The position numbers and the translations under genes were made by a program. From positions 16,617 through 80,616 of the forward strand of contig NZ_JAKSYI010000024.1 in assembly GCF_022829285.1 (NCBI RefSeq): a stretch of DNA of 64,000 bases. The letters run 5' to 3'. Under the pieces are notes generated by a model that saw only the letters and a list, made by a program, of their open reading frames with translations, made no database searches and was not told the DNA's origin. Shown here piece by piece: positions 43,921 through 53,091 of this stretch (positions are counted from its first letter, which is position 1; each line of letters opens with the position of its first letter). This DNA comes from Methylobacterium sp. J-078. Its GTDB lineage: Bacteria > Pseudomonadota > Alphaproteobacteria > Rhizobiales > Beijerinckiaceae.

Positions 43921-45138
43921 ATGAAGACCATGCCATTCGCAGGCCGGATACGGGCCGTCCTCGCGGCGTCCGCCCTGTCGAGCCTCGGGGCCTGCGCCTC
44001 GCTTCCGCGGACGCCCTACACCGCGAGCGAATCCGCTGCGGCCGAAGTGGCGGGGATTCCCGGCGCCCGGATCTTCGCCGACGTCCCCCTGGATCGGTAC
44101 GCCACCTTCATGGGGACCCGGCCGCCGCGTTCGAGGCTGTTCACATACCTGGCGCTGTCGGGCGGCGGCGGCGACGGCGCTTACGGGGCCGGGGTTCTCA
44201 ACGGCTGGTCGGCGGCGGGAACGCGGCCTGAGTTCTCCCTCGTCTCGGGCGTCAGCACCGGGGCGCTGATCGCGCCGTTCGCCTTCCTGGGCGCGGCCTA
44301 CGACCCGGTCCTCACCGAGATCTATACGAGCGGCGTCGCGTCCTCGCTCGTCGCCAATCCCAGCCTCGCCAACGTGGTCTTCGGATCGGGGTTGTTCGGG
44401 GACCAGCGCCTTCGCGACCTCGTCGGGCGATACGTCACCACCGACCTGCTGGCGGCGGTGGCAAGCGAGCACGCGAAGGGTCGACGGCTCCTGGTCATGA
44501 CCACGAACCTCGACGCCAAGCGGGCCATGGTCTGGAACATGGGCACCATCGCCGCGAGCGGCGCCCCGAACGCCGCCGCCCTGTTCCGTGACGTGCTCAC
44601 GGCGTCGGCCAGCGTGCCGGCGGTGTTCCGGCCGCAGCTTCTCGACGTGCAGGCCGAGGGACGCGTCCACCAGGAACTCCACGTCGACGGCGCCGTGGTC
44701 GCGCCGGTCTTCATCCTGCCCCAGGCGGCGCTCGTCGGTGACAGGATCCGTGGCGCCCCGGGGAAGGCCGACTTCTACGTGCTCATGAACGGGCGGATCG
44801 ATCCCGAGTTCGAGATCGTGCGGGCCGAGACCCTTCCCATCGTCCAGCAGACCCTCGCCACCGGGGCGCAGGCACGTAGCTCGGCGAGCCTGGCGGCGGC
44901 CTACGCCTTTGCTGCGAGCCACCGGGCAGGGTTCCACCTCGCCTACATCGACGGGGCCGCTCCCAGGCCGACGACGGTGAACGGCTTCGAGGTCTCGTAC
45001 ATGCGAAGCCTCTACTTGGCCGGCTTCGGGAAGGCGCGATCCGGGACCGCCTGGCGCAGCACGGTTCCGCTGACCGCGCCCGGCGACGTTGCAAGCTCGG
45101 TCGGAGCGCCTCGGCGAGGCCCGGGATCCGAGTTCTGA
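43921..45138 (+). CDS. Patatin-like phospholipase, lipoprotein
   Basis: 405 residues from the ATG at 43921 (GAGAGG upstream). Lipoprotein signal ending LSSLGAC (Cys about 22). Patatin fold: oxyanion glycine loop GGGGDGAYGAG (about 80-90), nucleophile Ser in GVSTG (about 109-113) and catalytic Asp in HVDGAVV (about 256), so the Ser-Asp dyad is complete. Probably an exported lipid acyl hydrolase anchored to a membrane. Follows the RND-TetR operon on the same strand (56 bp). Confidence 0.9.
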   Translation: MKTMPFAGRIRAVLAASALSSLGACASLPRTPYTASESAAAEVAGIPGARIFADVPLDRYATFMGTRPPRSRLFTYLALSGGGGDGAYGAGVLNGWSAAGTRPEFSLVSGVSTGALIAPFAFLGAAYDPVLTEIYTSGVASSLVANPSLANVVFGSGLFGDQRLRDLVGRYVTTDLLAAVASEHAKGRRLLVMTTNLDAKRAMVWNMGTIAASGAPNAAALFRDVLTASASVPAVFRPQLLDVQAEGRVHQELHVDGAVVAPVFILPQAALVGDRIRGAPGKADFYVLMNGRIDPEFEIVRAETLPIVQQTLATGAQARSSASLAAAYAFAASHRAGFHLAYIDGAAPRPTTVNGFEVSYMRSLYLAGFGKARSGTAWRSTVPLTAPGDVASSVGAPRRGPGSEF

Positions 45139-45189
45139 AGGGGCCGATGTTCGGATTGCATCGTTCCGCGATGATTCGCGGTCGATGCC

Positions 45190-46098
45190 TCACAAAGGGT
45201 TCGCCTGACCCAACGCGCTCCTCACGCGAACCGATGTGTTCCAGGGATCACGGAGGATGAGGTCGCCGCCGTCCTCTCGGGTGTCCTCTCGGATGGACCG
45301 CACGGTCGCTCGAAGCGCCGTGAGGCAGGCCGCGTCGCGCATGAGGATCTCGAAGCCCGCGAGACCTGCACTGCCTGGCTTGCGCGGTCCGGCCCCGGCG
45401 CTTCTCCAGATGTTGGCCGCGAGCTGATGATGGTACCCGCCCATGCCGTAGAAGCGTGCGCTCGGCACCAGTTCGTTGGCCTGGAAACCGAGGAGCGTCG
45501 CGTAGAACCGATCCGCCAGGGCGAGGTCGCCGACCTGGAGGTGGACATGCTCGATGCAGCCGTCTGACGGCATCCCGGACCATGGACGGTACTTGGCCCG
45601 CATCAGCTCTCGAAGGTCGAGCCGCTCGCTGCCCATCCGGACGAGGTCGTCGATGACCGTCCAGGTTTCGCTCGGCCGGTCCGCATAGACCTCGACGCCG
45701 TTCCCCTCCGGATCGCGGAGGTACAAGGCCTCGCTCACGCGATGGTCCGATGCGCCTTCGAGGACGACCCCGCGCCGCATCGCGTGATCCAACCATGCCC
45801 CGAGCTGCCTCCGCGACGGCAGCAGGAAGGCGGTATGGAAAAGGCCGGCCGAACCCGGTGCCGGCGCATCGGCGTCCGGCTCGTGCGTCAGGGACAGAAG
45901 GGCCGGGCCACCGGCGCCGAGGTGGAGCGTCGGCCCCTCGCGGCCCATCGGGGCGAGGCCGATGGTCTCCTCGTAGAAGCGACGGGTTCGGTCGAGGTCG
46001 CGGACGACGAGGTCGACGCGCCCGATCCGACCGGGTGCCTTGTCGAGGAGACTGGGTGATCCTTGGTCGTGGTCGGCGGTCTGGTCGGTCAGGGACAT
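45190..46098 (-). CDS. VOC-family glyoxalase/extradiol dioxygenase-like protein
   Basis: 302 residues with two glyoxalase-like halves. First half: RIGRVDLVVRDLDRTRRFYE, with FHTAFLLPSR and VEVYAD; second half: IEHVHLQVGDLALADRFYAT, with His of HVHL. The first usual metal His is Asp (VDLVV), so one of the two possible metal sites may be non-catalytic. Similar to CatE-type ring-cleavage enzymes. Cytosolic. Co-oriented with the DoxX gene upstream (42-bp gap) and probably controlled by the divergent LysR regulator. Confidence 0.85.
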   Translation of the reverse strand: MSLTDQTADHDQGSPSLLDKAPGRIGRVDLVVRDLDRTRRFYEETIGLAPMGREGPTLHLGAGGPALLSLTHEPDADAPAPGSAGLFHTAFLLPSRRQLGAWLDHAMRRGVVLEGASDHRVSEALYLRDPEGNGVEVYADRPSETWTVIDDLVRMGSERLDLRELMRAKYRPWSGMPSDGCIEHVHLQVGDLALADRFYATLLGFQANELVPSARFYGMGGYHHQLAANIWRSAGAGPRKPGSAGLAGFEILMRDAACLTALRATVRSIREDTREDGGDLILRDPWNTSVRVRSALGQANPL

Positions 46099-46140
46099 GG
46101 CATACGGCCCGGGTTGGTTGTCGTAGGGGTCGTTCGAGGA

Positions 46141-46581
46141 TCACGAGCGCGGTGCGATTGGCGCCCTGGTGGCGCGGCCCCACAGGACGAAGGCCGAGAG
46201 GGTCAGAAGCACGAGGTTGAGCGGCAGCACCGGGATCTCGCCACGCGAGACGTGGAAGGCCATCGCCAGGAGTTGCAGCACCACGCAGCAGAGCGCGGTG
46301 ACGACCGTCAGGCGAGGCAGGATGCGGGTCGCGGCCGGAAGGATGATCCCGAGCCCGCCCGCGATGTCGACGATGCCGATCAGGCGGACGAACGCCTCGG
46401 GGAACTGCCCGGTCCAGGGCATCATCGCGGACAGGTCGGGAATCGGCGTCGTCAGCTTGGTCAAGCCCGCGAGGACGAACACGAGCGCCACCAAGCCCTG
46501 GGCGATCCAGAGACCGATGCGGAGGGCCTTGCCGGAAGACCGGTCCGAGGGCCGCAGGGCGGGAGAAAGGGTCTGGGACAT
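46141..46581 (-). CDS. DoxX family membrane protein
   Basis: 146 residues from the ATG at 46581. Four helices: ALRIGLWIAQGLVALVFVLA near the start, then IGIVDIAGGLGIILPAATRI, LTVVTALCCVVLQLLAM and a C-terminal helix. DoxX-like quinol-oxidoreductase-associated membrane proteins often pair with oxidative or detoxification enzymes. Shares a promoter region with the LysR gene, and probably forms an operon with the VOC gene downstream. Confidence 0.88.
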   Translation of the reverse strand: MSQTLSPALRPSDRSSGKALRIGLWIAQGLVALVFVLAGLTKLTTPIPDLSAMMPWTGQFPEAFVRLIGIVDIAGGLGIILPAATRILPRLTVVTALCCVVLQLLAMAFHVSRGEIPVLPLNLVLLTLSAFVLWGRATRAPIAPRS

Positions 46582-46632
46582 CGTCGAGGGCTCCGGTTTG
46601 GGTGTTGAGCGACCCACAACGTGCTAGGTCTC

Positions 46633-46666
46633 GATCATCGATGAAACCGGGATTGTCTCGATGATC
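46633..46666. promoter_or_regulatory. Probable LysR operator between divergent genes
   Basis: GATCATCGA (46633-46641) and TCGATGATC (46658-46666) form a perfect 9-bp inverted repeat with 16 bp between, in the 101-bp gap between doxX-like and LysR start codons. Position and symmetry match a LysR binding site that would control both genes. Confidence 0.6.
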
Positions 46667-46682
46667 CCCATCGGATCTGACG

Positions 46683-47609
46683 ATGATGATGGATGCCCTC
46701 ACGCTCGACCAGTTCCATGTGTTCGTGGCGGTGGTGGAGGCCGGCAGCTTCTCGGAGGCTGGGCGCAGGCTCAACCGGGCCCAATCCGCCATCACCTACG
46801 CGATCCAGAAGCTTGAGGAGCAGGTCGAGACCGAGCTCTTCGACCGGACCGTCTACAGGCCCACCTTGAGCCCCTCGGGTCTGGCGCTGCTGCCCCAGGC
46901 GCGCCGCATCCTCGACGATGTCGGCCGGTTCCGTATCCAGGCCCGGGAGATCAAGCGGGGGTTGGAGACGGGCCTGCACCTCAGCCTCGGCGCCCTCGTG
47001 CCGGTGGGGCTACTCGCGCCGGCCTTCGCCGCCTTCGCCGACGCCTATCCGAGCGTCCGGCTCCGCATCGGCATCCAGCCGTTCTCGTTGGACGTGCGGG
47101 ACGGCGCGGGATCGAGGGAGCCCGCGGACATCCACGTCGTGTTCGGCATGCTGCTTCCGGACACGATGGTGAAGCGGGTAATCGGGGCGATCACGCTCAT
47201 CGACGTGGCCGCGCCGTCCCACCCGTTGGCGGCCCTGGCCGGCCCGCTGGGTGCCGAGACGTTGCGCGACCACCTCCAGATCGTGCTGACGGAAGGCACG
47301 AAAGCGCCCGCCGACCAGGAGATCGGCGTCGCGGCGGCCAACACCTGGCGGGTGACGGATTTGGCGGCCAAGCACGCCCTGCTGCTGGCCGGCATCGGGT
47401 GGGGCAGGCTCCCCGATGCGCTCGTGGCGGATGACCTTGCCGCGGGCCGCCTCGTGCACCTCCCCACGGAGGACTGGAACGACAACGGGGCGCTCCGCCG
47501 CATCACGCTGGTCGCGGCCTATCGGCGGGACGAGCCCCTCGGCCCGGCGGGCCGCTGGCTTCTTGCGAGGCTGGGCGGCGGCGAGGACGCGCAGCCGCCC
47601 GTGTCCTGA
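46683..47609 (+). CDS. LysR family transcriptional regulator
   Basis: 308 residues (ATG at 46683, or 46686/46689). N-terminal winged helix (residues about 5-65: FVAVVEAGSFSEAGRRLNRA, ITYAIQKLEEQ) and a LysR substrate-binding domain (about 90-295). Divergent from the doxX-VOC genes with an inverted repeat between, so probably their activator. Ligand unknown. Confidence 0.9.
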   Translation: MMMDALTLDQFHVFVAVVEAGSFSEAGRRLNRAQSAITYAIQKLEEQVETELFDRTVYRPTLSPSGLALLPQARRILDDVGRFRIQAREIKRGLETGLHLSLGALVPVGLLAPAFAAFADAYPSVRLRIGIQPFSLDVRDGAGSREPADIHVVFGMLLPDTMVKRVIGAITLIDVAAPSHPLAALAGPLGAETLRDHLQIVLTEGTKAPADQEIGVAAANTWRVTDLAAKHALLLAGIGWGRLPDALVADDLAAGRLVHLPTEDWNDNGALRRITLVAAYRRDEPLGPAGRWLLARLGGGEDAQPPVS

Positions 47610-47681
47610 AGGCCGGGGCGGCTGCGCGTATGACCAGGGCGACCGTTCGTCCCGGAGTTCGGGGACCCAGCGTGGGCGTCA

Positions 47682-48175
47682 GTGACGCCGGTGGACGAGC
47701 AGCGAGAGGCCGTCGCCGAGAAGACCGGCGACGAGCAGCCCGTTGACCGGGTGCTCGGAGTTTCGATGCGCCGCCTCGCGTCGTGCAGGTGGCGGCCGCC
47801 GGTGCGATAGGCGTCCTCGGCATGGGCGCGGGCCTCCCGGGCGACGTGGCGTGCCGTTCGTTCCGCATCATGGAAATGCGCTTCGGCTGCATCCCTAGCC
47901 AGGTGCAAGCGATGCTCGACCTCGTCCCGGTCGGCGAGATGTCCGACGGCGTCCCGGACTCGGGCGCCGGCGTGGCGAGCGGCATCCTCGACCTGGTCCG
48001 CGACGTCGCGCACGGCATCCCGTGCCCGGCCGTAGAGGTTCTCGGCGGCTCCCTCGGCCTCGTGAAGACGTCCCTCCGCCGAATGGCGGTGCGAACCTGT
48101 GAGGTCGCCGACGGCGCCCTGTACCTTGCCGCCGAGTTCCTTGGCGGCGCCCGTGATGCGATGCGTATCGACTAT
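47682..48175 (-). pseudogene. CsbD-like stress protein, start and frame damaged
   Basis: Minus strand from 48175: ITGAAKELGGKVQGAVGDLT is a CsbD-type motif, followed by a long Ala/Arg/His-rich helical part to about 47780 (YRTGGRHLHDAR). The sequence then continues in another frame (RNSEHPVNGLLVAGLLGDGL to the stop at 47682), where a C-terminal hydrophobic helix follows. Two defects: the expected start codon is ATA (48175-48173; AGAAGGA is 8 nt upstream) and the body needs a frameshift near 47780. Either a pseudogene or two sequencing errors. The original would be a small membrane-tethered stress-response protein. Confidence 0.65.
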
Positions 48176-48228
48176 GTTGTCGTTCCTTCTTGGGTTGGAG
48201 AGGGGTGGTGTTCTTGGCCCGGCGCTCC

Positions 48229-48435
48229 TCAGGTGACGAGGTACCGGACCATGATCTCGCTCGCCGCCCGCGGGCCGTAGTCCACCGGGTCCTCGTCGGG
48301 ATGCGGCGGGACCAGGTCCGTGGGGTCGAGGCCTTCGAGGACTTGACCGAGTTCGCCGACCGTGAGGCCGAAGCCGAGCGCCTCGCGGACGGCTTGGCGG
48401 GCGTGCGTCCCGAGCCGCGAGGTGCACCGTGAGGA
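48229..48435 (-). pseudogene. Possible fragment of an unknown gene
   Basis: The minus-strand frame ending at 48229 gives REALGFGLTVGELGQVLEGL, then DPTDLVPPHPDEDPVDYG and a C-terminal SEIMVRYLVT, which looks coding-like, but no start codon or ribosome site is found upstream. It is probably the 3' remnant of a gene. No family recognised. Confidence 0.28.
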
Positions 48436-48566
48436 ATAGGGAGGCCGCAGGGTCGGGACGCTAGGCGTTGTCCGCGACGAGAGCGGGCTCGCGCGAATGA
48501 CCGCCTGATCGTCAGCGGAGCACGTGGGCCTTGCCTTCCTGAAGACGTCGGAGGCGGGATGGCCGC

Positions 48567-49481
48567 TTAGATGGGCATGACGGCCGATGCGTTCCCGGGA
48601 TCCGCCAGTTCGACGACCATCGCATCGATGAACACCCTCGCCCTGGTCGACATCGTTTGGGCGGACGCGAACAGGGCGTAGACCGGCGACGGCGCGCTCG
48701 CATAGTCCGGGAGCACCCTTTCCAGCCGATTCGCGGCGAGGTCGGTTGAGAGGTCCAGGGCGGACTTCAGCATGATGCCTGCCCCCGCAAGAGCCCAATC
48801 GTGCACCGCGTCGCCGCTGTCCGAGCGAAGGCGCATCCTGAGACGGAACTCCGTCTCGACGCCTCCCGGACCAAGCAAGCGCCACGGCATCGTCGCATCC
48901 CCGTAGCTCAAGCCTTCCAGGCCGACGACGTCTTCAGGCTTCGATGGGCGTCCATGCCGGTCGAGGTAGTCGGGCGCCGCGACCAGGATACGCCGGTTGT
49001 CGGCTAGCCGACGCATGATCATCGTGCTGTCGCGTGGGGGCCCGATGCGGATTGCCACCTCGATGCGCTCGCCGATGAGGTCGGTAACGCGGTCGTCGAG
49101 CCTGAGGTCGACTTCGAGCCGGGGATGCCGTGCCGCGAGGCGGCACAGGACCGGTGCGACGTGCTGCCGCCCGAACGAGACCGGCGCGCCGACCCGCAGC
49201 AATCCCATCGGCTCGTCACGCCCGGTCGCGAGGCGCTCCTCGGCGGATTCGATGGCGTCCAGCGCCCGTTCCACCTGAACGAGCAGGGTCTGGCCCTCGT
49301 CCGTTATAGACAGGCTCCGCGTGGAGCGTTGGATCAATCTCACACCGGCCCTGCGTTCGAGCGTCGTCAAGCGCTTGCTCACGACAGCCAGCCCGACCCC
49401 GAGATCGCGCGCCGCCGCCGTCAGGCTGCCAAGCGCTGCGATGCGACGGAAGGTGCGTAACTCGTTCAGATCGTCGAGCAT
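48567..49481 (-). CDS. LysR family transcriptional regulator
   Basis: 304 residues from the ATG at 49481 (AGAGGG upstream; the longer frame to 49862 runs through the divergent promoter). N-terminal helix-turn-helix (LGSLTAAARDLGVGLAVVSK) and a substrate-binding domain (VGAPVSFGRQHVAPVL onward). Divergent from the SDR-VOC-SnoaL-royal-jelly-cupin cluster, so its likely controller. The intergenic gap is 124 bp with no strong palindrome that I could fix. Confidence 0.9.
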   Translation of the reverse strand: MLDDLNELRTFRRIAALGSLTAAARDLGVGLAVVSKRLTTLERRAGVRLIQRSTRSLSITDEGQTLLVQVERALDAIESAEERLATGRDEPMGLLRVGAPVSFGRQHVAPVLCRLAARHPRLEVDLRLDDRVTDLIGERIEVAIRIGPPRDSTMIMRRLADNRRILVAAPDYLDRHGRPSKPEDVVGLEGLSYGDATMPWRLLGPGGVETEFRLRMRLRSDSGDAVHDWALAGAGIMLKSALDLSTDLAANRLERVLPDYASAPSPVYALFASAQTMSTRARVFIDAMVVELADPGNASAVMPI

Positions 49482-49605
49482 CGATCCGCAACCCTCTTTC
49501 AAGAATGACTCAACTGTAACCTGGCTTATGAGCCGAAAAGCAAGAGGTAGGTTGTGGTGACGAACGGGGTCGCTTCCCCGGCGCAACTTAGAGGAGACTG
49601 ATGCC

Positions 49606-50316
49606 ATGCCTCTGGACCTGAACGGACGGACGGTCCTCGTCGTCGGCGCTGCCGGCGGAATTGGTTCGGCGACAACGCAGCTTTTCGCGCGGAGCGGTGC
49701 CCGGGTCGTCGCGGCGGGCCTTCCGGGCGCGAAGCTCGACGACGCCGCGCGAGCCGCAGATGCGGAGGCGACCGCGCTCGATTTCACCAGGCAAGCCGAA
49801 GTCGAAGCCTTCTTCGGCGGCAGGAAGCCTTTCGACCACATCGTCGTCGCCGCAGCTTCCACGAAAGCCGGCTCGGTGGCCGAGCTTCCTTTCGAGGACG
49901 CCAGGTCGGCGATGGATTCGAAGTTCTGGGGTGCCTACCGTGTCGCCCGGTCGGCGCGGATCGTCGACGGCGGATCCCTGACCTTCGTCTCGGGCTACCT
50001 GAGTCACCGTCCTAGTCCCACCGCCGTCCTGCAGGGGGCGATCAACGCCGCGCTTGATGCCCTTTCGCGCGGCCTGGCCTTGGAGCGGGCGCCGGTCCGG
50101 TTCAACACGGTGTCGCCGGGGCTCGTGGATACGCCGCTCTATGCGCGGATGGATACGGCCGACCGGCAGGCGATGTTCGAGCGCCGCGCTGCGCAGCTGC
50201 CTGCACGCCGGATCGGGCATCCCGACGACATCGCCCAGGCCATCCTGTTCGTGGCCACGAACCCCTATGCCACCGGCTCGACCGTCACCGTCGACGGCGG
50301 CGGCACCATCGCGTGA
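49606..50316 (+). CDS. SDR family protein lacking the usual catalytic Tyr/Lys
   Basis: 236 residues, AGGAG upstream of the ATG. Rossmann GAAGGIG at residues 14-20 and C-terminal GSTVTVDGGGTIA. The usual YxxxK position reads PTAVLQGAINAALDAL, so the catalytic Tyr and Lys are both absent (Tyr to Ala and Lys to Gly by alignment). It may bind NAD(P) or a partner without dehydrogenase chemistry, or use other residues. First gene of the cluster, 11 bp before the VOC gene. Confidence 0.85.
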   Translation: MPLDLNGRTVLVVGAAGGIGSATTQLFARSGARVVAAGLPGAKLDDAARAADAEATALDFTRQAEVEAFFGGRKPFDHIVVAAASTKAGSVAELPFEDARSAMDSKFWGAYRVARSARIVDGGSLTFVSGYLSHRPSPTAVLQGAINAALDALSRGLALERAPVRFNTVSPGLVDTPLYARMDTADRQAMFERRAAQLPARRIGHPDDIAQAILFVATNPYATGSTVTVDGGGTIA

Positions 50317-50326
50317 AGGGCCGCCG

Positions 50327-50728
50327 ATGCGCCTCGACCACGCCACGCTCCGCACCCGCGACCTGGATGGCCACCGTCGCTTCTTCACGGATGTCTTCGA
50401 CCTGAGCGAGGGCTTCCGCCCGGCCTTCGGCTTTCCCGGGCACTGGCTCTACGCGGACGGGGAACCCATCGTGCACCTCATTCCAGCGCGAGCCGGCGTG
50501 CCAGTTCCGGACGGGTCGGCCGAGTGCATCGACCACGTCGCCTTCCTCCGCGACGACCATGACGCCTTCCGCCGGCGCCTCGACGACCATGGCATCCCCT
50601 ACAGCCGGATGGAGCTCCCCGAGATCGGCGAACGCCGCATCTTCCTGCACGCCCCGGGCGGCACGCTGATCGAGGTCGCCTTCCGCGACAGTGAACCGAC
50701 AGAAATGAGCCAGGAGTTCAACCGATGA
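50327..50728 (+). CDS. VOC family glyoxalase-like protein
   Basis: 133 residues from the ATG at 50327 (AAGGG 6 nt upstream). Single-domain VOC fold: MRLDHATLRTRDLDGHRRFF, IDHVAFLRDDHDAFRR, and the C-terminal GTLIEVAFRD. Metal ligands His5, His at IDH and Glu at IEVAF are present. Substrate unknown. ATGA overlap with the next gene (50725-50728). Confidence 0.85.
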   Translation: MRLDHATLRTRDLDGHRRFFTDVFDLSEGFRPAFGFPGHWLYADGEPIVHLIPARAGVPVPDGSAECIDHVAFLRDDHDAFRRRLDDHGIPYSRMELPEIGERRIFLHAPGGTLIEVAFRDSEPTEMSQEFNR

Positions 50729-51255
50729 TCCCGTCGCTTCGTTTCGCCACCATGGCCGTCGTGCTGGCGACCACCCCCGCCGCCGCAGAGACGCTCGTCT
50801 CGCCAGGCGTGCTTGTCGTCGATCCCGGCCAAGCGTCGCAACAGCGCGAGGCCGTGGTGCTGGCAGCCCGGCGATACGCCACTTTCTGGAACACCGGCGA
50901 CCCGGCCTACGCCCGGGCGGCGCTGTCCGAGGACTTTGTGGACGAGACGCCGCCGCCCGCGCGGGTGCAAGGTCCGACCGGACCGCTCCTGGCCTCGGAA
51001 GGTTTTCGAAAGGCTGTTCCGGACCTCACCTGCGAGGTCGAACAGATGATCGTGGCGGGCGACCGGGCCGTGCTGCACCTGCGTTTGCGCGGTCATTTCA
51101 CCGGCACATTCGAGGGTCGCCAGGGCCGGGGCGAGCCGGTGGCGTTCATCGCCACCGATATCTACCGCGTCGTCGACGGACGCATCGCAGCCAACTGGCA
51201 CATCGAGGACAACCTTACCCTGCTTCGGCAGCTTGGCACCGTTCCATCTCCATAA
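50725..51255 (+). CDS. Exported SnoaL-like (NTF2 fold) protein
   Basis: 176 residues; start overlaps the previous stop (ATGA). Signal peptide 1-21 (MAVVLATTPAAA). The remainder is a SnoaL/ketosteroid-isomerase-like cone: YATFWNTGDPAYARAALSED, GFRKAVPDLTCEVEQMIV, DGRIAANWHIED. Such proteins bind or isomerise small hydrophobic ligands. Probably periplasmic; works with the neighbouring VOC, royal-jelly and cupin proteins. Confidence 0.85.
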   Translation: MIPSLRFATMAVVLATTPAAAETLVSPGVLVVDPGQASQQREAVVLAARRYATFWNTGDPAYARAALSEDFVDETPPPARVQGPTGPLLASEGFRKAVPDLTCEVEQMIVAGDRAVLHLRLRGHFTGTFEGRQGRGEPVAFIATDIYRVVDGRIAANWHIEDNLTLLRQLGTVPSP

Positions 51256-51302
51256 GCCCAAGCGCCACCTCGCCAGGACTGCAGACCATCGGGAAACGCA
51301 TC

Positions 51303-52427
51303 ATGACCGTCCCTCGTCGTAACATCGTCGCGAGCCTTACCCTGTGTTTCCTGGCGGGAGCATTCTCACTGCCCGGCTCCACTCGTGCGTTTGCGGAAGA
51401 GGATCCCCGCCTCGTGACGGCGATGACCCTCGACACACCATCGACCGGGGTTAGCATCGCCCCCGATGGGCGCCGTTTCCTCGTGCTCGCGCGGCTCGAC
51501 GGCTCGGCCGGTCCGCAGATCGTGGAGTGGAAGGACGGCATCCTCGTCCCATATCCGGACGTGACGTGGAACGGCTGGGCGAAGGGCCAGGACCCGTCCA
51601 AGGCCTTCGTGCGCGTCAACGCCCAGCGTATCGGGCCCGACGGGGCCCTGTGGCTGGTCGATACCGGCGCCCCCGGCATCGGAAACCCCGTCCTACCCGG
51701 CGGCCCGAAGCTCATCCGCATCGACCTCGCGACGAACCGGGTCGCCCGCGTCTACCCGTTGGGCTCGGTGACGAAGGCGGACAGCTTCGTCGACGATGTC
51801 CGCTTCAACGGCGGCCACGCCTATCTCACCGATGCCGGCGCGCCTGGTCTAATCGTACTGGATCTCGGCTCGGGCCAGGGACGACGCGTCCTTGACGGTC
51901 ACCCCTCGACCGTAAGCGACCGGGCGGTCTCGGCCGAAGGTCGACCGATGTACTGCCCGGACGGCAAGCCGCTCCACATCCATGCGGACCAGATCGAGGT
52001 CTCCCCCGACGGGCGCTGGGTCTACTACCAGCCGAGCTCCGGCCGGATGTCGCGCATCGATACCCGCTATCTCGATGATACGGACTTGGATGCGGCGAGC
52101 CTCGCCACCCATGTCGAGCGCTTTGCCGATACGCCTTCGACCGGTGGGACCGCCATCGATGCCGAGGGCAACATCTACGTCAGCGACACCGATCAGCTCT
52201 CCGTGCTGAGGCTCACGCCCGACGGAACCCGCACAACAGTGGTGCGGGACCCTCGCCTCGTCTGGGTCGATGCGATGTGGATCGACGCTGACGGGCGTTT
52301 GTGGATGCCTGCAGCGCAACTGAATCGAATGGCCCCCTTCAACGGCGGCGTCGACCGGGTGGCGAAGCCACTGAGGGTGTTCACCCTCGACATCGGTGCC
52401 AAGCCTGCCCCCAACGACCATCGCTGA
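51303..52427 (+). CDS. Major royal jelly/yellow family beta-propeller protein
   Basis: 374 residues with a signal peptide (about 1-31). Beta-propeller repeats with the family blocks WLVDTGAPGIGNPVLPGGPK, FVDDVRFNGGHAYLTDAG and IEVSPDGRWVYYQPSSGRMS. In bacteria these proteins are periplasmic and may be lactonases or bind aromatic amines (yellow proteins act in melanin pathways). Substrate cannot be read. Start at the ATG 51303. Confidence 0.85.
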   Translation: MTVPRRNIVASLTLCFLAGAFSLPGSTRAFAEEDPRLVTAMTLDTPSTGVSIAPDGRRFLVLARLDGSAGPQIVEWKDGILVPYPDVTWNGWAKGQDPSKAFVRVNAQRIGPDGALWLVDTGAPGIGNPVLPGGPKLIRIDLATNRVARVYPLGSVTKADSFVDDVRFNGGHAYLTDAGAPGLIVLDLGSGQGRRVLDGHPSTVSDRAVSAEGRPMYCPDGKPLHIHADQIEVSPDGRWVYYQPSSGRMSRIDTRYLDDTDLDAASLATHVERFADTPSTGGTAIDAEGNIYVSDTDQLSVLRLTPDGTRTTVVRDPRLVWVDAMWIDADGRLWMPAAQLNRMAPFNGGVDRVAKPLRVFTLDIGAKPAPNDHR

Positions 52428-52511
52428 TCCGAGGCAGCGACCGGAGTTGGCCGGCACTGTTATGAGGTGGATGACGAACCGCGCCCCAACGATTATCGCT
52501 CAGGAGCGAAC

Positions 52512-52937
52512 ATGTCGGACTCGACAAAGACCAGACGTTTCGACCTCACGGCTATCGCGGCCGCGCTCCCAGAGACGGCGCAGACGCTTCTCGTCGACAC
52601 TTATCTGACCGACCGCGAGGCGGCGAGCGCTCGGGTTTTCCGCGACTATCGCCCCACGCCGCCGCATTACCACGCTACCTGCGACGAGTACCTCTACGTG
52701 CTGTCGGGGCGCGGCACATTCTGGATGGGTGATGCCGGAAGGGAGGCAGAGTTCGGGCCGGGAGAACTCCTGTTCTTCGAACGTGGTACCGTTCACGCCC
52801 TGCCGACACTCATGGAGGAACCTGTGGTTTTCCTCTCGGTCGATACGCCGCGTCGCGCACCTTCCGATATCGTCTTCGTCGATCCCGCCGACGGTTCGCC
52901 CGAGACTTTCATGGCCCGCAATGCTCCAACGCGATGA
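52512..52937 (+). CDS. Cupin domain protein
   Basis: 141 residues from the ATG at 52512 (AGGAG upstream). Single cupin barrel: metal-site motif HYHATCDEYLYVLSGRG (two His, Glu) and FFERGTVHALPTL with the fourth ligand His. A small metal-binding enzyme or sensor, most like quercetinase/mannose isomerase-type cupins in size. Last gene of the LysR-controlled cluster; followed by about 180 bp with a dispersed repeat. Confidence 0.88.
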   Translation: MSDSTKTRRFDLTAIAAALPETAQTLLVDTYLTDREAASARVFRDYRPTPPHYHATCDEYLYVLSGRGTFWMGDAGREAEFGPGELLFFERGTVHALPTLMEEPVVFLSVDTPRRAPSDIVFVDPADGSPETFMARNAPTR

Positions 52938-53091
52938 GCGTAATCTGTTACCCGGCGAGCGGCTTCAGGCGCGCAATCTGATAAACACTATGTAGTCTTG
53001 ATCGAACGTTCGTTGACATCTGTGTTCATGTGTTAAGTGGATTTTAAGTGGTCTTCGAGGCTATTTCTGCTTGATACATCCGCCGCCTGGA

